DNA of 64,000 nucleotides from Cepaea nemoralis (GCA_014155875.1 JACEFZ010021400.1:1-64000), one strand, 5' to 3'. Numbered from the stretch's first letter, positions 35,766 through 46,689 are shown. Program-made: numbers and translations. Notes: generated from the sequence alone by a model not told the origin.

Positions 35766-36544
35766 AATGAAAGTGTAAATGTCTGCTCTGAGAAGCGATA
35801 ACTTTGCTGGTCAGGACAGCGGGTACGTGATATGTCATGTTATATGAGAAGCCTAAGACTGATCCGGGGAAGCTTGTTGTGTTCACGGGTAATATTATAT
35901 GATAAATATAGCTAAACACTCGTCGGTGTATGACCCGATAGATGTTAAGTAAAAGGTACACCTCCCCCAACTGGCCTCGGTGCTCACATCTCTCCTCTAT
36001 GTCTATGAGAACAGGTTAGTTGAATACTGTGATGACTTGATTATAGTTGTGTATATTATATTCGAAACTGCCTTGTGGTGTATAGAGGCCTTGGTAATAG
36101 TAGTTTCGTGTTCTTTACTGTTACTTGGTGACCCTATGACGACTCGGAAATAGAAAAGCGAGAGAATGAACACCCTTTTAAACCTCCGACGCCCTGTTGA
36201 CGAGGGGGCAGAATCACTCCCGTACATGGTGGTCATCACGAATTAGGTCCCCTGGTTCGATCGCCAACATAATACCGTTTTTTCTTCTTTCTGTAGTATC
36301 CCTCTTAACCACGTGTCTCGGCTGTATCCATACGCATGTGACAGATACAACGCCCTCTTTGCCCGGATGTAGCCGTTTCCCACATGTTCATATACAGTGT
36401 GATAATATACATCTATCTTGTGCGTTATCGGTTTACTTCTACCACACTAATGCATACAAGTAGAGACATGGAGCTTGAAATGGGGAAACGGTAGCCGTGA
36501 GCATAAAAGGAAAGAAAAAAAATGTCTGATAGGAGGTGGCTTTA

Positions 36545-36765
36545 AAGCGTTGGAACAAGAATCGCTGTGATGAAGGTTGTCTTTTGCAAATTGGAAAACA
36601 TACTGACTAATATAAAGTTGACAACTGTAATGAGAAATAAAAGGAGTGTTTAAGTACTACATAGAACCCGTACTTTAGTATGACTGTGAAGCGTGGTCAA
36701 TGAGCAGACAAGTTGAAAAGCCTCTAATGCCAGTGGCGTTGTGGATTCTGAGACATAGTTTTTAA
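36545..36765 (+). mobile_element. Second LINE-3 fragment in right arm
   Basis: Mirror of 29560-29795; it corresponds to LINE-3 13230-13440. Confidence 0.65.
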
Positions 36766-36815
36766 AAAGTTCACTAGACAACCACATGAAACTCCCTCCA
36801 AATACTACAAGGCAA

Positions 36816-37161
36816 CATGACAAAACATACAACGTAGCAGACACATAGATACTATACCAGCTCTGTAAGGCAACATACTTTGATAATGTAGACATAACGG
36901 CCGCTTTCTAATAATACTGCACACATCTATAAGCAGTGGTAAACCCGTATACACAGATACACAATACTTTCCTAAAGTAGACTCTAGCCATGACAAAACA
37001 TACAACGTAGCAGACACATAGATACTATACCAGCTCTGTAAGGCAACATACTTTGATAATGTAGACATAACGGCCGCTTTCTAATAATACTGCACACATC
37101 TATAAGCAGTGGTAAACCCGTATACACAGATACACAATACTTTCCTAAAGTAGACTCTAGC
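36816..37161. repeat. 173-bp tandem duplication, right arm only
   Basis: Two head-to-tail copies start at CATGACAAAACATACAACG (36816 and 36989). CATG occurs at both junctions. The left arm has one copy, so this arose after the arms became inverted copies. It produces three near-identical overlapping open frames that are not genes. Confidence 0.88.
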
Positions 37162-37799
37162 CATGTTCGCAGTGCAGCTATATAGAGGCATGGCTGAGTT
37201 GATGTGAAATATTTTTGGTTATTTTTACACCCGGATGTAATAGGCGACAAGTCACAACACAGCTACGATGCGCTGGCAGGGGTGACCTTATCAACTTCAC
37301 ATACTGGTCAATCTATATACACCACCCAATAACATAGTACACCATCCGTCTTCAAGCCACAAGCGTTTTCAATGTCACAAGAATAACGAACTACTGATAT
37401 TTAAGATCAGAGTGGCACATGCTGATACTGTTTGTGATATCTCCTACTCATACCACCTGTTTTAACTAAATAAGGACACATACACCTAGCCCATAATCTC
37501 CAATCGGCAATTATGAGAAAAATCGAGGGTAGTGTATTGATTTTTACTGGATGTCCCGACAATAGGTGTTAATCTTTTAATCCCCTTCCAACCTTTATAT
37601 GAACATTTATTAATATCTCGAACTATTTGCAATGGCGGAGATATAAGAAATATTATTAACCTGACTTGGTCATTACGAGGACAATAATCCCCTGGATTAG
37701 CCGTTATGAGAATAAGTATTGATTTTTGGCCACACCTGTTGAGGTCATATTCTGAATGTTAAGTTAGCTTATATTTTGTAACTCGTGGGTACAAGGGTG

Positions 37800-38090
37800 A
37801 AATCTGCTGCCTGTGTTTTTCATCAGCGGTGGGACTTGTGGCCGCGACGACACCCACACCTTGATGACTGGAAATCTTACCCACGACAAAGTTCCGAGAT
37901 TCGAACCTGTCACTTCCACGGTGTCTGGGGTACCCCCTAAACATACTCCGCAACCAGCACACCACCTCTACTTTTCTAAACATAACCGGGTTAATAACAA
38001 CCAAGCTCGAAATCACAACTAAGTAACCAAATATTATCAATATTTCTTCTACCACTAGACCACCCCACTGGATTCGAACCCGATGATAGT
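37800..38090 (-). repeat. tRNA-like promoter sequences in right arm
   Basis: Mirror of 28400-28690, differing by one base in the first B box (ATCCAGTGG against ATCCCAGTGG). Confidence 0.45.
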
Positions 38091-39249
38091 GTTCGGAAGC
38101 GTTTATCTAGTTACGCATCCACTCACCCCACCCCTTAACAACGAATATCACAAAGTCATACCCACTAAAACCATCGACCATCTTTACACTTTCAAAGTTT
38201 TCATTTGAAGAGCTGTAACCGGTATGCTGATAGTATTTAAGGCCCAGCCACTATAGATAATATAACAAACAGTCGACCCCTTTACAATAGACATATAATG
38301 AAAATATCCTTGGTCTTCTGACGACCGACGCCGAAATTATGCGTTGAATGTGTCGGTGGTATACCTCCATGCCTATATTTACCCACTTCTCCACTCGATC
38401 ACCCTGGCTCTTACCAAGGAACGGGCGTAATTATCCAACCACTCCGCCCCTCGCCCACCTCTTAACAAGGATCAGAAGCAGTTATTTAGCTATTTGTACA
38501 CTCACCAACCCCTTGACAACGACCTGGAGCCTTTATCTAGCAACTCCTCTGTCTCTTAGAAAGGAACCGACGCATTTACTTAGCCACTTCGCCACTCGCC
38601 CATCCCTTTAAATTGTTCGGAAGCTGTTATATAGGTACATCACCACTCACCAACCCCTTAACAACGAATACCACAAAGCCACGCCCCCTTACAACCGTTA
38701 CTACAGGCCATCTTTACTTTTTAAGGTTTTCATTTGAAGAGGTGTAATCTATATGATGATAGTTTTATAAGCCACTACGACCCACTACAGATCATATACA
38801 TGACATATATACCTTTTTACTTATTATAATTTTCATATGACACCCGGCGCGGTTCGAGACTTCGACCCACCTAACCCCACCACAGTACTCGTCAATAACC
38901 GGACTAGTGATCACTCAGCAATGACTGGCCACTTGGGTACTACAAGACACTGTTTTACTGGGGTCGACCGCTCCACGCGACCGATCGGCCGCGCTTGCTC
39001 CTGCGCCCGCCGCCGCGCGCCCCCTGGTTGTTGTTTATTTATTTATGTTTTTTATTTATTTTTTACAATTAGTTAAAATATTATACACACAGTTATCTGC
39101 TCTTAGAAAAACATGTCTTTTCTTAGAATTATCGACCCTTACATATGACCTAGATACCCAACCCTACCCAACCCGCTCTGGTCCCGAGCTGGATTGGGGG
39201 CAATCCAGCGAGGTCAATCCAGAAAGTATAATTAGGAGCACACAAAAAA

Positions 39250-39322
39250 CCCTAACCCTAACCCCTAAACCCTAATCCCTAACCCTAACCTTAACCCCTA
39301 ACCCTAACCCCTAACCCCTAAC
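39250..39322 (-). repeat. Telomere-like CCCTAA array, right arm
   Basis: About 11 units on the minus-strand sense. It is shorter than the left array, so unit number has drifted between the arms. Confidence 0.9.
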
Positions 39323-39343
39323 CCCAATCCAGCTGGATTGGGG
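39322..39343. repeat. 22-bp palindrome, right arm
   Basis: Same palindrome as 27130-27151. Confidence 0.8.
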
Positions 39344-39398
39344 TCAATCCAGCACCACAATCCAGAAATGCTAATCAGTTACCACCTAACCCACTACT

Positions 39399-39490
39399 CA
39401 AAGTACCTGCCTCTAAGGGGATTCCAGTACTTGACAACCGGACAGGAAGGTAAGCATGCTAGACACTGCAACCACTTCGTCGAATTCTTT
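39399..39490 (-). mobile_element. SINE-A, left portion after insertion; starts with CAAAGT TSD
   Basis: 39399-39404 is the second CAAAGT. The following bases (GGGGATTCCAGTACTTGACA, then GCATGCTAGACACTGCAAC) correspond on the minus strand to the tRNA-like head of SINE-A, completing the copy that starts at 26935. Confidence 0.82.
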
Positions 39491-39595
39491 CTACAAGAAG
39501 GATAACTTCTTTTGATGAGTGTTGGAATGATTCACGTAGCACATCCCATTTGCTCATCAATAGTTTGTAGTATCATATGCTAACATGTTAAAATA

Positions 39596-39597
<2 letters not shown>

Positions 39598-39666
<69 letters not shown>
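39598..39666. repeat. (GA)n microsatellite
   Basis: About 34 GA units. Confidence 0.95.
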
Positions 39667-39670
<4 letters not shown>

Positions 39671-40115
39671 GTGACTATATGTGTCAATTTTAGACGGTGT
39701 AATATTCAAACACGTGACTGGTGACTATATTTGTCAATTTTAGACCGTGTAACATTCAAACACGTGACTGGTGACTATATTTGTCAATTTTAGATGGTGT
39801 AACATTCAAACACGTGACTGGTGACTATATTCGTCAATATTACACGGTGTAACATTCAAACACGTGACTGGTGACTATATTTGTCAATTTTAGACGGTGT
39901 AACATTCAAACACGTGACTGGTGACTATATTCGTCAATATTACACGGTGTAACATGCAAAGACATGACTAGTGACTGTTATTTTCTCCATGCCTACAATG
40001 TGTAGCATTCAAACACAAGACTTAACTGTATGTTCTCCGTCACTACGTGGTGTAACATTCAGAAGTATGACCGGCGACATTATCTTCTACAATACTACAC
40101 AATGTTCTATTCATA
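39667..40115. repeat. 50-bp minisatellite
   Basis: Units of 50 bp built on ACTGGTGACTATATTTGTCA and GGTGTAACATTCAAACACGT. About six good copies run to 39970, and degenerate ones follow to 40115. Confidence 0.88.
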
Positions 40116-40137
40116 TGCATACTTTCTTTTCTTTTCT

Positions 40138-40262
40138 CTATGCCTATACCACTCGTGCCTTCCCTACATAGACTGATCTCTCATCAACATTTATTGCATC
40201 TTAGCTTACTCTCCACACTGCGCCACTTTACTTACCGAGCAAGTGGCACACAGTTTGATTTT
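40138..40262 (-). repeat. LINE-6 flank fragment
   Basis: ACTCGTGCCTTCCCTACATA, then CATCTTAGCTTACTCTCCAC and AAGTGGCACACAG match 21570-21685 next to the RNase H remnant. It is another piece of the same element. Confidence 0.6.
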
Positions 40263-40749
40263 CTTACCTCGGGATTCAGACGTCACCGGACGTAAGTTGA
40301 CCAGTTGTAGTTTGTTTCTTCTTTTGTAGCTGTATTTATGTCTTTATGTTTCTGTGTGCTAATGAAGATTTTCTAGTCACAACATCCATTCTGTTACTGA
40401 TTGTTTTCTTGTAAAGCTGATAAATATTTACTCATTGCACTTTTACAGCTTTACCGTACCTTAACCCATTTTATGTATTATCGTCACCCCATATTAGAAC
40501 TACAACTTGTTGCTTACTGTCTCGCCTTTATCGTTTTCATTAGGTTTGCAGTTTGTTTTCATTGAGACTATTTGCTTTCGCTTGATACAATTTATTTCTT
40601 CGCTGCTGCATTACTTCTTCTTGGTTCTCTTTCGGGAGGAGTGCGTCACATGTAGTTATGCACCTCACAATTCAGTGTGTCAGACTTCGGCATGCTTTTG
40701 TGTAATGTTTGCTCCCTCTAGAGTCTAAAAGGTTGGGAACCCCTGCTCT
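40263..40749. other. Unassigned sequence
   Basis: No gene. GGTTGGGAACCCCTG at 40731-40745 looks like the right end of a hAT element, but no left end was found. Confidence 0.35.
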
Positions 40750-40930
40750 AGAAGGATTCCATCCAAGGTAACGGGCTCTATCCACCCGGGTGAGGTTTTC
40801 TTTACTAACAACGTTGCCAGGGCAGCAGTCTACAGGTTTTCTGTTTGCGATTTCCAACCGCCGTGGGATTTTTTTAATGTGCGCAACTTACACACGGAGC
40901 CTCCTGTTTTTCGTTCTTATCCGAGAGGGC
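40750..40930 (-). mobile_element. SINE-C copy, reverse strand
   Basis: The minus strand carries GTTGCGCACATTAAAAAAAT, CCCACGGCGGTTGGAAATCG, the same central core as 50540-50578. The tRNA head is not clear in this copy. Confidence 0.5.
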
Positions 40931-42690
40931 TAAGTGTCTGATCTCACAGTATCACTATATTCGTGCGAACATATTATCAATCCCCCCCCCCCCCCCAAAA
41001 AAAAAAAACAAAAAAACTGTTAGCTCTGTTCTGGGGACGAGCCTTGTACCTTATAAGACAGTGATCTCTGTCACAGCTCCCAACTAACAGCCTGATAGTT
41101 CTTTTCTGAATACAGCATCAACCCTACTAACCCAATAGTTCTCCTAACAATACAGCATCAATACTAATAGTATGATAACTCTCCTAGCAATACGCCATCA
41201 CTACTAATAATCCAGTTAGAGTCGTCTCTATCGTGCTGCCAATTTCTTCCATGTCTCATATCTTTGTTCTCCCTCCTAATGGTTTCCTTTTTTTTTTAAA
41301 TATCCCCCCCCCCCTTTTTTTTGGTGTGAATCTCCTCATCTCCAGCGATTCAGTTATTTGTATCTTCCGTCTTTTATCAATCTTTCACCCTAATTCCCTC
41401 CATACTACCCCACATCATGTCACAACCGCCACCTGTCAATTATTCCAAGAATTGAAGTCATACATTATTTTCTGCTTTAGCCCTTGGTCACCAGATCTTC
41501 CTTAAACGCACAGCCACGGATTTTGGCTCTCAAGGTCTAGAAAAAGACTTGGACGCGAGCTATCTCAACTTTCCTAATAACAGCCTACAATGTAATATTA
41601 CTCCACAGGGTACAGGGTTGTACTTCAGATTTCAGCCATCCGCCGGGCCTCTACGTGATAGTTGCAGTAGACGTTTATCTTAGATGGAAATTAAATGTGC
41701 CACTTTTCGCACACGGTATATTGCCGATAACCAACCATGTATAACACTTGTCTGAACAAGCCTCAAACAACGATAAGACAGTTAACCTCTCAAAACTACT
41801 TGTTGGTTGTGCGATACTACAGCATTAGCCAAAACGTATGCAATTATCTTTCTATGGTCAAAATCAGGAAGTTAGCTAAATTATGTCACTTCCTTCCTAC
41901 CACCTCCCCAACCCGTTAATGTCAAAGTGATTGTAATCATCCTAATCTCCCCTTGTGTATCCGAAAAATGTCCTTCGCTTTGTGCCTTTGCGGTCTTCTT
42001 CGACAGCGGCGGACTGGGTCTAAAAATATCAGTGCCGGGAGGCAACGCTACTAAATGTCATTAACATTTTAAACATATTGTCTAATATTTAAGGGGATGA
42101 ACTTCGTCAGGTGTTCACAGGGCGTACTTGTCATCGGGCAGGCTAACACCCCCGTCAGTCCGACACTGACGATAGATACGTCCTATTCCAGGATGTACAT
42201 CGATTCCATCATACTCTCAGGATCAAGTACTACTTCAGCACTCGACCTGACAAGGCCTACATGCTTCATTGAATGTTTCTCTCGTGTTTCTAAACGTGTC
42301 TGTCCGGATTCCTAGTTCGAATACATCTAAAGTGTTGTTATTTGTACATCGACAAGACAGTTTTTGCTATACAACAACCGAGGTTCAACCCATTTTCATC
42401 AGAAAAGTAACAGGTGCTCTGACAACTGAAACTTCGTGACGACATTATTAAGTATAGTATTAAGCCTTCTGATAAAGAAGGGGTTGCGGTACCTTGGCGG
42501 AAGGTCCTTTAAATAAAGGAAGGAAACAAACAACTTCGGGATACACAGCGTTTACCGACCACGGATAAAAGATTGGACAGTCGACAGTAACCATAAGGTA
42601 AGGGGCATAACCAATGCCACCATCAAGCAAGGTTTCGCCCCCCCCCCCCCCCCCCCCCGGCTGGCTATCTCGTTATGCATCCACGACAGT
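40931..42690. other. Unassigned sequence
   Basis: Contains poly-C/poly-A at 40982-41015, a poly-C at 41305-41313 and a G/C run at 42639-42658. No gene recognised in 1.7 kb. Confidence 0.3.
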
Positions 42691-42716
42691 TGCTTAGGTA
42701 ATCCGATCTTCTCCAT

Positions 42717-43156
42717 CAGTGGTTCTCAACCTTTTTTTTTAGCCCGTGTCCCCCTTCACCATATTTTCAGAACGTCATTCCCCCCTTTCGTATTTCCTAT
42801 TTAAAAATTTGGCCCGTACCCCCCTTCACAATATTTTCAGAACGTCATTCCCCCCTTTCGAATTTCCTACCTAAAAATCCCGCCCCCGCACAGTATACGT
42901 AATAATGGAAGCTAAATTTAATAGCACATACTAAAACAAGTCTAGATGTCCACATAAAATGTGATTTGTGGGTCTACTTACTTTAAAAAATGAATTTTTA
43001 GAAGGGTGAGACGTACAGAACCGTACAGTATGAAGGGAAAAACAATATCAAGTAATCGGTTCTTGTATTAATTCGATCTTGAAATAATCTTAATTCCCCC
43101 CCCCCCCCCCAACCCTAAAATTCTCCCCTGGATTCCCCATCGGTTGAGAACCACTG
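42717..43156. mobile_element. hAT MITE inside the Penelope element
   Basis: The ends are CAGTGGTTCTCAACC and GGTTGAGAACCACTG. Flanks TTCTCCAT (42709-42716) and TTCTACAT (43157-43164) match at 7 of 8 bases. Internal segments about CCCCTTCACMATATTTTCAG are duplicated at 42755 and 42818. It is 440 bp and non-coding. Confidence 0.88.
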
Positions 43157-43339
43157 TTCTACATGCTGCCTAAGATACACAAACCGAACATGCCAGGCAG
43201 GCACGTGACATCAACTTGCTGTTGTCCTACGGAACATGTATTATGTATCAGAGTTCCTTGACAGCATATTTCAGTCTCTGATTTTCAATCTTCCTTCCTA
43301 TATTAAGGAAACCAACCACGCCATTTGAGACTTGAAGTC

Positions 43340-43533
43340 AATTAAGTTCTCTCTCTCTCTCTCCCCTCCCCCCTCTCTCTTTCTCTCTCTCTGTTAGACG
43401 GGCCTGCGTGCCCAATTCTTAACCCTTTGAAAATAAAGTTTGTTCTCTCTCTCTCTCTCACTATCTCATCTTTACTTCTCTCTCTCTCTCTCTCACTATC
43501 TCATCTTTACTTCTCTCTCTCTCTCTCATCTTT

Positions 43534-43630
<97 letters not shown>
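43340..43630. repeat. (CT)n block
   Basis: CT runs, with three interspersed copies of CATCTTTACTT. A short unrelated segment at 43395-43442 (TTAGACGGGCCTGCGTGCCC, AATAAAG) lies between the two CT tracts. It explains serine-leucine open frames here. Confidence 0.9.
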
Positions 43631-43824
43631 TATCTCATCTTTACTTTAAATATGACTTCTCTTTATGTTTCGACTGCCCACTCTGACGGTCTTAAGTTTC
43701 TAAGATTCTTTTGGACAGAAAAATAGTCCCGCTATAGTCATCGAAGCACGACTACGTTGGGATGAATTAATTCTTATTCTCAATTCTTTTTGAGTTTAAT
43801 GGCCGATCAGAAAAGCGGAGTGGC

Positions 43825-44310
43825 TTGGGTACAAATATGGGTCCTTGTCATACCGGTCTTGTTATGGGCTCTCTAGATTATCAAGCATCCTATCTATCTA
43901 CCAGTATGCTCCCTGAACTATACAGGAAAAATACTGGTGTTTCTGACATACCCATCTCTGAACTTCAAAATTGCCCTTTTTTCAACTTTTATCATAGCAC
44001 CAATCTCGTCTCCACAAGTTTCTCATTGGTACATTTTTTTGGACCTAACAGTTCCGGTATATTCCAAAGGCCTCCGCAACTCGGTTTACCAGAAACCATC
44101 AGCCTCCACGCTTTTTTCCTCTACACCTCTCTCTCTCCTCCTGTAAGGATTCTTGTCTCCCCCTTCAAGTGCTGCGTCTCGGACGATTATGTCGGGGCAA
44201 TGATGGCTTCCGTCACAAAGCCCAGGAAATATTGGATTGGATGTCTTCCGTATCCGTGGCTGTCGGGGAGATATTTTGTCAACAGCAAATCGTTGCTCCC
44301 AGTTTATTAA
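43825..44310 (+). pseudogene. Penelope reverse transcriptase, broken
   Basis: The 161-codon frame starts in the block MGTNMGPCHTGLVMGSLDYQ, which corresponds to the Penelope G-T-x-M-G-P-x-Y-A region. The reading then shifts to another frame (43937-44146) with SHWYIFLDLTVPVYSKGLR and SVYQKPSAS, and again to 44169-44443 with LRLGRLCRGNDGFRHKAQE. The catalytic YIDD block is not visible between the first and second parts. Product, if any, would be truncated. Confidence 0.7.
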
Positions 44311-44591
44311 TCGTGGCCTGTATCTCTCTTACAAGACGGATCAAAATAACAGACATTTTATTTCCTCTCCAGACACCATTCCATCCTCCGCAGATTACTG
44401 CTACCGGCATGCAGGCACGATCGTAATCTCTAGGATGTACTAGTCAACAGCAGATTATGTCAACCTTGTGAGTGCCATTCGGGCACGGCGGCTTGTCTTA
44501 GATCTCGCTGTCAGGCCTGTCTGTATATGCTTCAGATTCCGAGGGCGGCATTCCCTGTTGTCACTTTCACATCAGTGAGAAGTTTGCCTGC

Positions 44592-44849
44592 ATGAGCAGG
44601 AATACCATTTATGCCACCATCTGTAAACGGTGTGGCATGAACATTTGTAAAACAGGCTTACGATTGATGGACAGATTTAGGCAGCATCTCTTTGACGTTA
44701 ACAATGGTGCACATAAACTAGTGTCTACACATTTCAACAGTGCAGATCACCGTGTATCAGGTCTGATACCCACGTCGCGGTCAATTAATCTTGCACATAA
44801 TCAGGAAAGAGATCGCAAAACTTTGGAAAACAGCCTCATTTTTCTGTGA
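44592..44849 (+). pseudogene. GIY-YIG endonuclease segment of Penelope element
   Basis: The 85-codon frame reads NTIYATICKRCGMNICKTGL, then LMDRFRQHLFDVNN and HKLVSTHFNSADH. In Penelope endonucleases the first part is Y-x-I-x-C-x2-C-x2-x-YIG-x-TG-x-L. Here the YIG is replaced by NIC, but the Cys pair (ICKRCG) and the R-x-HL region remain. This nuclease normally nicks target DNA; the lost motif implies inactivity. Confidence 0.78.
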
Positions 44850-44850
44850 A

Positions 44851-45111
44851 GGTCCCATTTGCTGAATTGCTCATGGTCCAAAACAGTTTCAGTTAACCAA
44901 ACGGCTTCTTTATCGAATTCCCTCACTGGTCTGTCATTCCCATTTCTCTATGTGTATAGTCTTCCCTTTCTTTGCCCTGAGCTCATCCCACCCGTATCTT
45001 GCCTCCAGCATTGCATTGTGCCCCAATTCAGATAGTGACCGATGACTCTTTCTTGTGTAATTTACACATGAGTATCATTCATATAAACTTTGCATCCTGC
45101 TAATACAACTC
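44851..45111. other. Unassigned sequence
   Basis: Probably includes the Penelope 3' end. No distinct feature. Confidence 0.3.
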
Positions 45112-45355
45112 TGTGCCGGCTTCCTGGCCCAGAGGTTTGCAACTTTTCTCCGTAATCTCGTATACTCTCGTGGGTAATGTGACGACGATGAGAATCAGCA
45201 GTGGTTCGAATCGCGTTGCTAACTTACGAGGTATGTGAGCCGGGCGCTCAGAAAGCAATGGCAAACTACTGAGCGTAATCTTGCCAAGAAATCAAAAATC
45301 AGCTGAAAGATGCTGATGTTGACAGCGATGTCATTTAAAGGATATGCGAGAAAAT
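45112..45355 (+). mobile_element. SINE-B copy with intact A and B boxes
   Basis: The head has TGGCCCAGAGG (45126-45136, A box) and GGTTCGAATC (45203-45212, B box), both close to the pol III consensus. The body has GCTCAGAAAGCAATGGCAAA and GCTGATGTTGACAGCGATG. Confidence 0.85.
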
Positions 45356-45700
45356 GAAAAAAACAACTAATAAATGATTTGTAGCTGGCTTGACAGTGAA
45401 TGAGTTAAAATATGTAGCAGAAATGTCTCCCAGACTTAGATGCCCTATAAATTTTTCAGTTTTTCATGCTTACAGACAGCAGGTTAGGGTGTCTGAAAGC
45501 TGGTATTAGGTGTCTTCACTTCTCACAAAATAACCCAGTATCCACACCTCTGCCTGCTACCCACTATTTTCTTCGAAAAATAATGTGGTGTGTTTCCTTT
45601 GCCTTTAACATAGATGGTTTGTGACCTATCTTTGACAGCCATTGATGGCTGTAAGACAACTGCCAAGCTCTACTCAGGGACAGAGTTGGCGGGTGTATGT
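45356..45700. other. Unassigned sequence
   Basis: No gene or repeat recognised. Confidence 0.3.
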
Positions 45701-45703
45701 GTG

Positions 45704-45727
45704 TAAGAAAGAAAGAAAGAAAGAGGG

Positions 45728-45820
<93 letters not shown>
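45704..45820. repeat. (GAAA)n then (GA)n microsatellite
   Basis: Five GAAA units, an A-run and about 41 GA units. Confidence 0.95.
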
Positions 45821-45823
<3 letters not shown>

Positions 45824-46108
45824 CTATGAAATAACAAACCTATAGTGCACCCTGTTGTGTCAGCTGTGGTGATCAAGGATTGAAATGTACACTGAAACTG
45901 ATTGTAAAACTGACCGGGACTCCCAGGAGGACCCAACTTGATATAAGTATCAAATATTGTCTTGGGAAGTGAAGGTCCCAACATGGTACTGCCACATCAA
46001 CCCTCAATACCACATAGTCTCTACAAATATGAGTCTTGCCCTATATGTGCAATACGCCTTGAGACATGTGAAAGGGTGTGTTGCTACTGTTTACTTATAT
46101 CCTGTAAC

Positions 46109-46673
46109 TATACAAGAGGGCTTCAAATGAAAACCTTAAGAGTGATAGAAATTACAATAACCAGGCCATTGTCTTGTAACCTGTCAATATTGTTGTTAAG
46201 GGTGTCATGGGAGTTAAGTACTTGACATAGTAGTGCTGACGAACAAGGTGACGTCATAAAGACAGTTTAAAGATGGTTGCCTCAAAGAGGTGCGGCGTTC
46301 TATTATCAGTTTTTTTTTTTAAATCAGGGGAGGGGTGAAACCTATAGAAATTCATCAGTGAATGAAGGTCTAGTATGGTGATGCATTCCTGTCAGTCCAG
46401 CAAGTGTACGAGTGGAGTAGGAAGTTTCAAAACTTTGTGGTCTGATGGGGATGTACAGCATGTACATGAGTACAGTATGTTCATGAGTGGTTACACATGC
46501 GACCAAGAGAATTTTTTTCTACAGGAATCCAAGCACTTGATCAACGCTGGAGGACTTGCATTGAACGCAGTGGTGACTACATTGAAAAATGATGCATTTG
46601 TTCTTTACTTTTTCAGAATATATTCACCAAAAACAAAACATTTAAGGTTTTCGTTTGAAGCACCCTCGTATAT
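46109..46673. mobile_element. TIR element (MITE), about 565 bp
   Basis: The left end is TATACAAGAGGGCTTCAAAT followed by GAAAACCTTAA. The right end is its inverse, TTAAGGTTTTCGTTTGAAGC then ACCCTCGTATATA. TA at both outer edges would fit a Tc1/mariner-type target. The internal part has no transposase frame. CTTCAAATGAAAAC also occurs inside the palindromic element. Confidence 0.7.
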
Positions 46674-46689
46674 ACAGAAGTAGATGGTA

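Larger units (their letters stand above)
27075..39398. mobile_element. 12.3-kb palindromic transposable element
   Basis: Two near-identical arms (27075-32869 and 33452-39398) are inverted around a 582-bp loop. The termini are AGTAGTGGGTTAGG and its complement CCTAACCCACTACT, flanked by 6-bp CAAAGT duplications inside a SINE-A that rejoins cleanly. AG/CT ends with 6-bp duplications are reported for Polinton/Maverick elements; Dada elements also make 6-7 bp duplications. Foldback elements share the architecture but usually make 7-9 bp duplications. No polymerase, integrase, ATPase or capsid gene is visible. It is thus a non-autonomous or hollowed-out element of unknown family. Arm differences are few: short indels, telomere-repeat counts and a 173-bp duplication. 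Confidence 0.88.
33452..39398 (-). repeat. Right inverted arm, 5947 bp
   Basis: Reverse complement of the left arm. It starts TGGTATAGAAAG and ends CCCACTACT. It is about 150 bases longer, mainly because of a 173-bp tandem duplication at 36816-37161 that the left arm lacks. Confidence 0.9.
42690..44850 (+). mobile_element. Penelope-like element, degenerate and interrupted
   Basis: Penelope-type reverse-transcriptase blocks occur in order: FYMLPKIHKPNMPGRHVTS (split at 42705/43157 by a MITE), SLYVSTAHSDGLKFLRFF near 43650-43710, GTNMGPCHTGLVMGSLD at 43830-43880, FLDLTVPVYSKGLRNSVYQK near 44035-44095. A GIY-YIG-like endonuclease segment follows. A CT-repeat block at 43340-43630 also splits it. 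Several frameshifts make it inactive. Confidence 0.8.

Noticed and set aside
36650..37250. Three similar 81-88 codon frames in the right arm
   Set aside because: They come from the 173-bp duplication and contain no domain; the left arm has shorter versions only.
27151..39322. True telomere-telomere fusion point
   Set aside because: The G-strands do face each other as in a fusion, but the arrays are short, mixed TTAGGG/TTAGGGG, and lie inside a unit with target duplications.
27069..39404. Palindrome as a sequencing or assembly artefact (missed hairpin adapter)
   Set aside because: The exact 6-bp duplication, the rejoining SINE-A and differing arm details (173-bp duplication, telomere-unit counts) are better explained by transposition. 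Long-read confirmation is still worthwhile.
40731..40745. Second hAT MITE ending GGTTGGGAACCCCTG
   Set aside because: No matching left end or 8-base duplication was found upstream.
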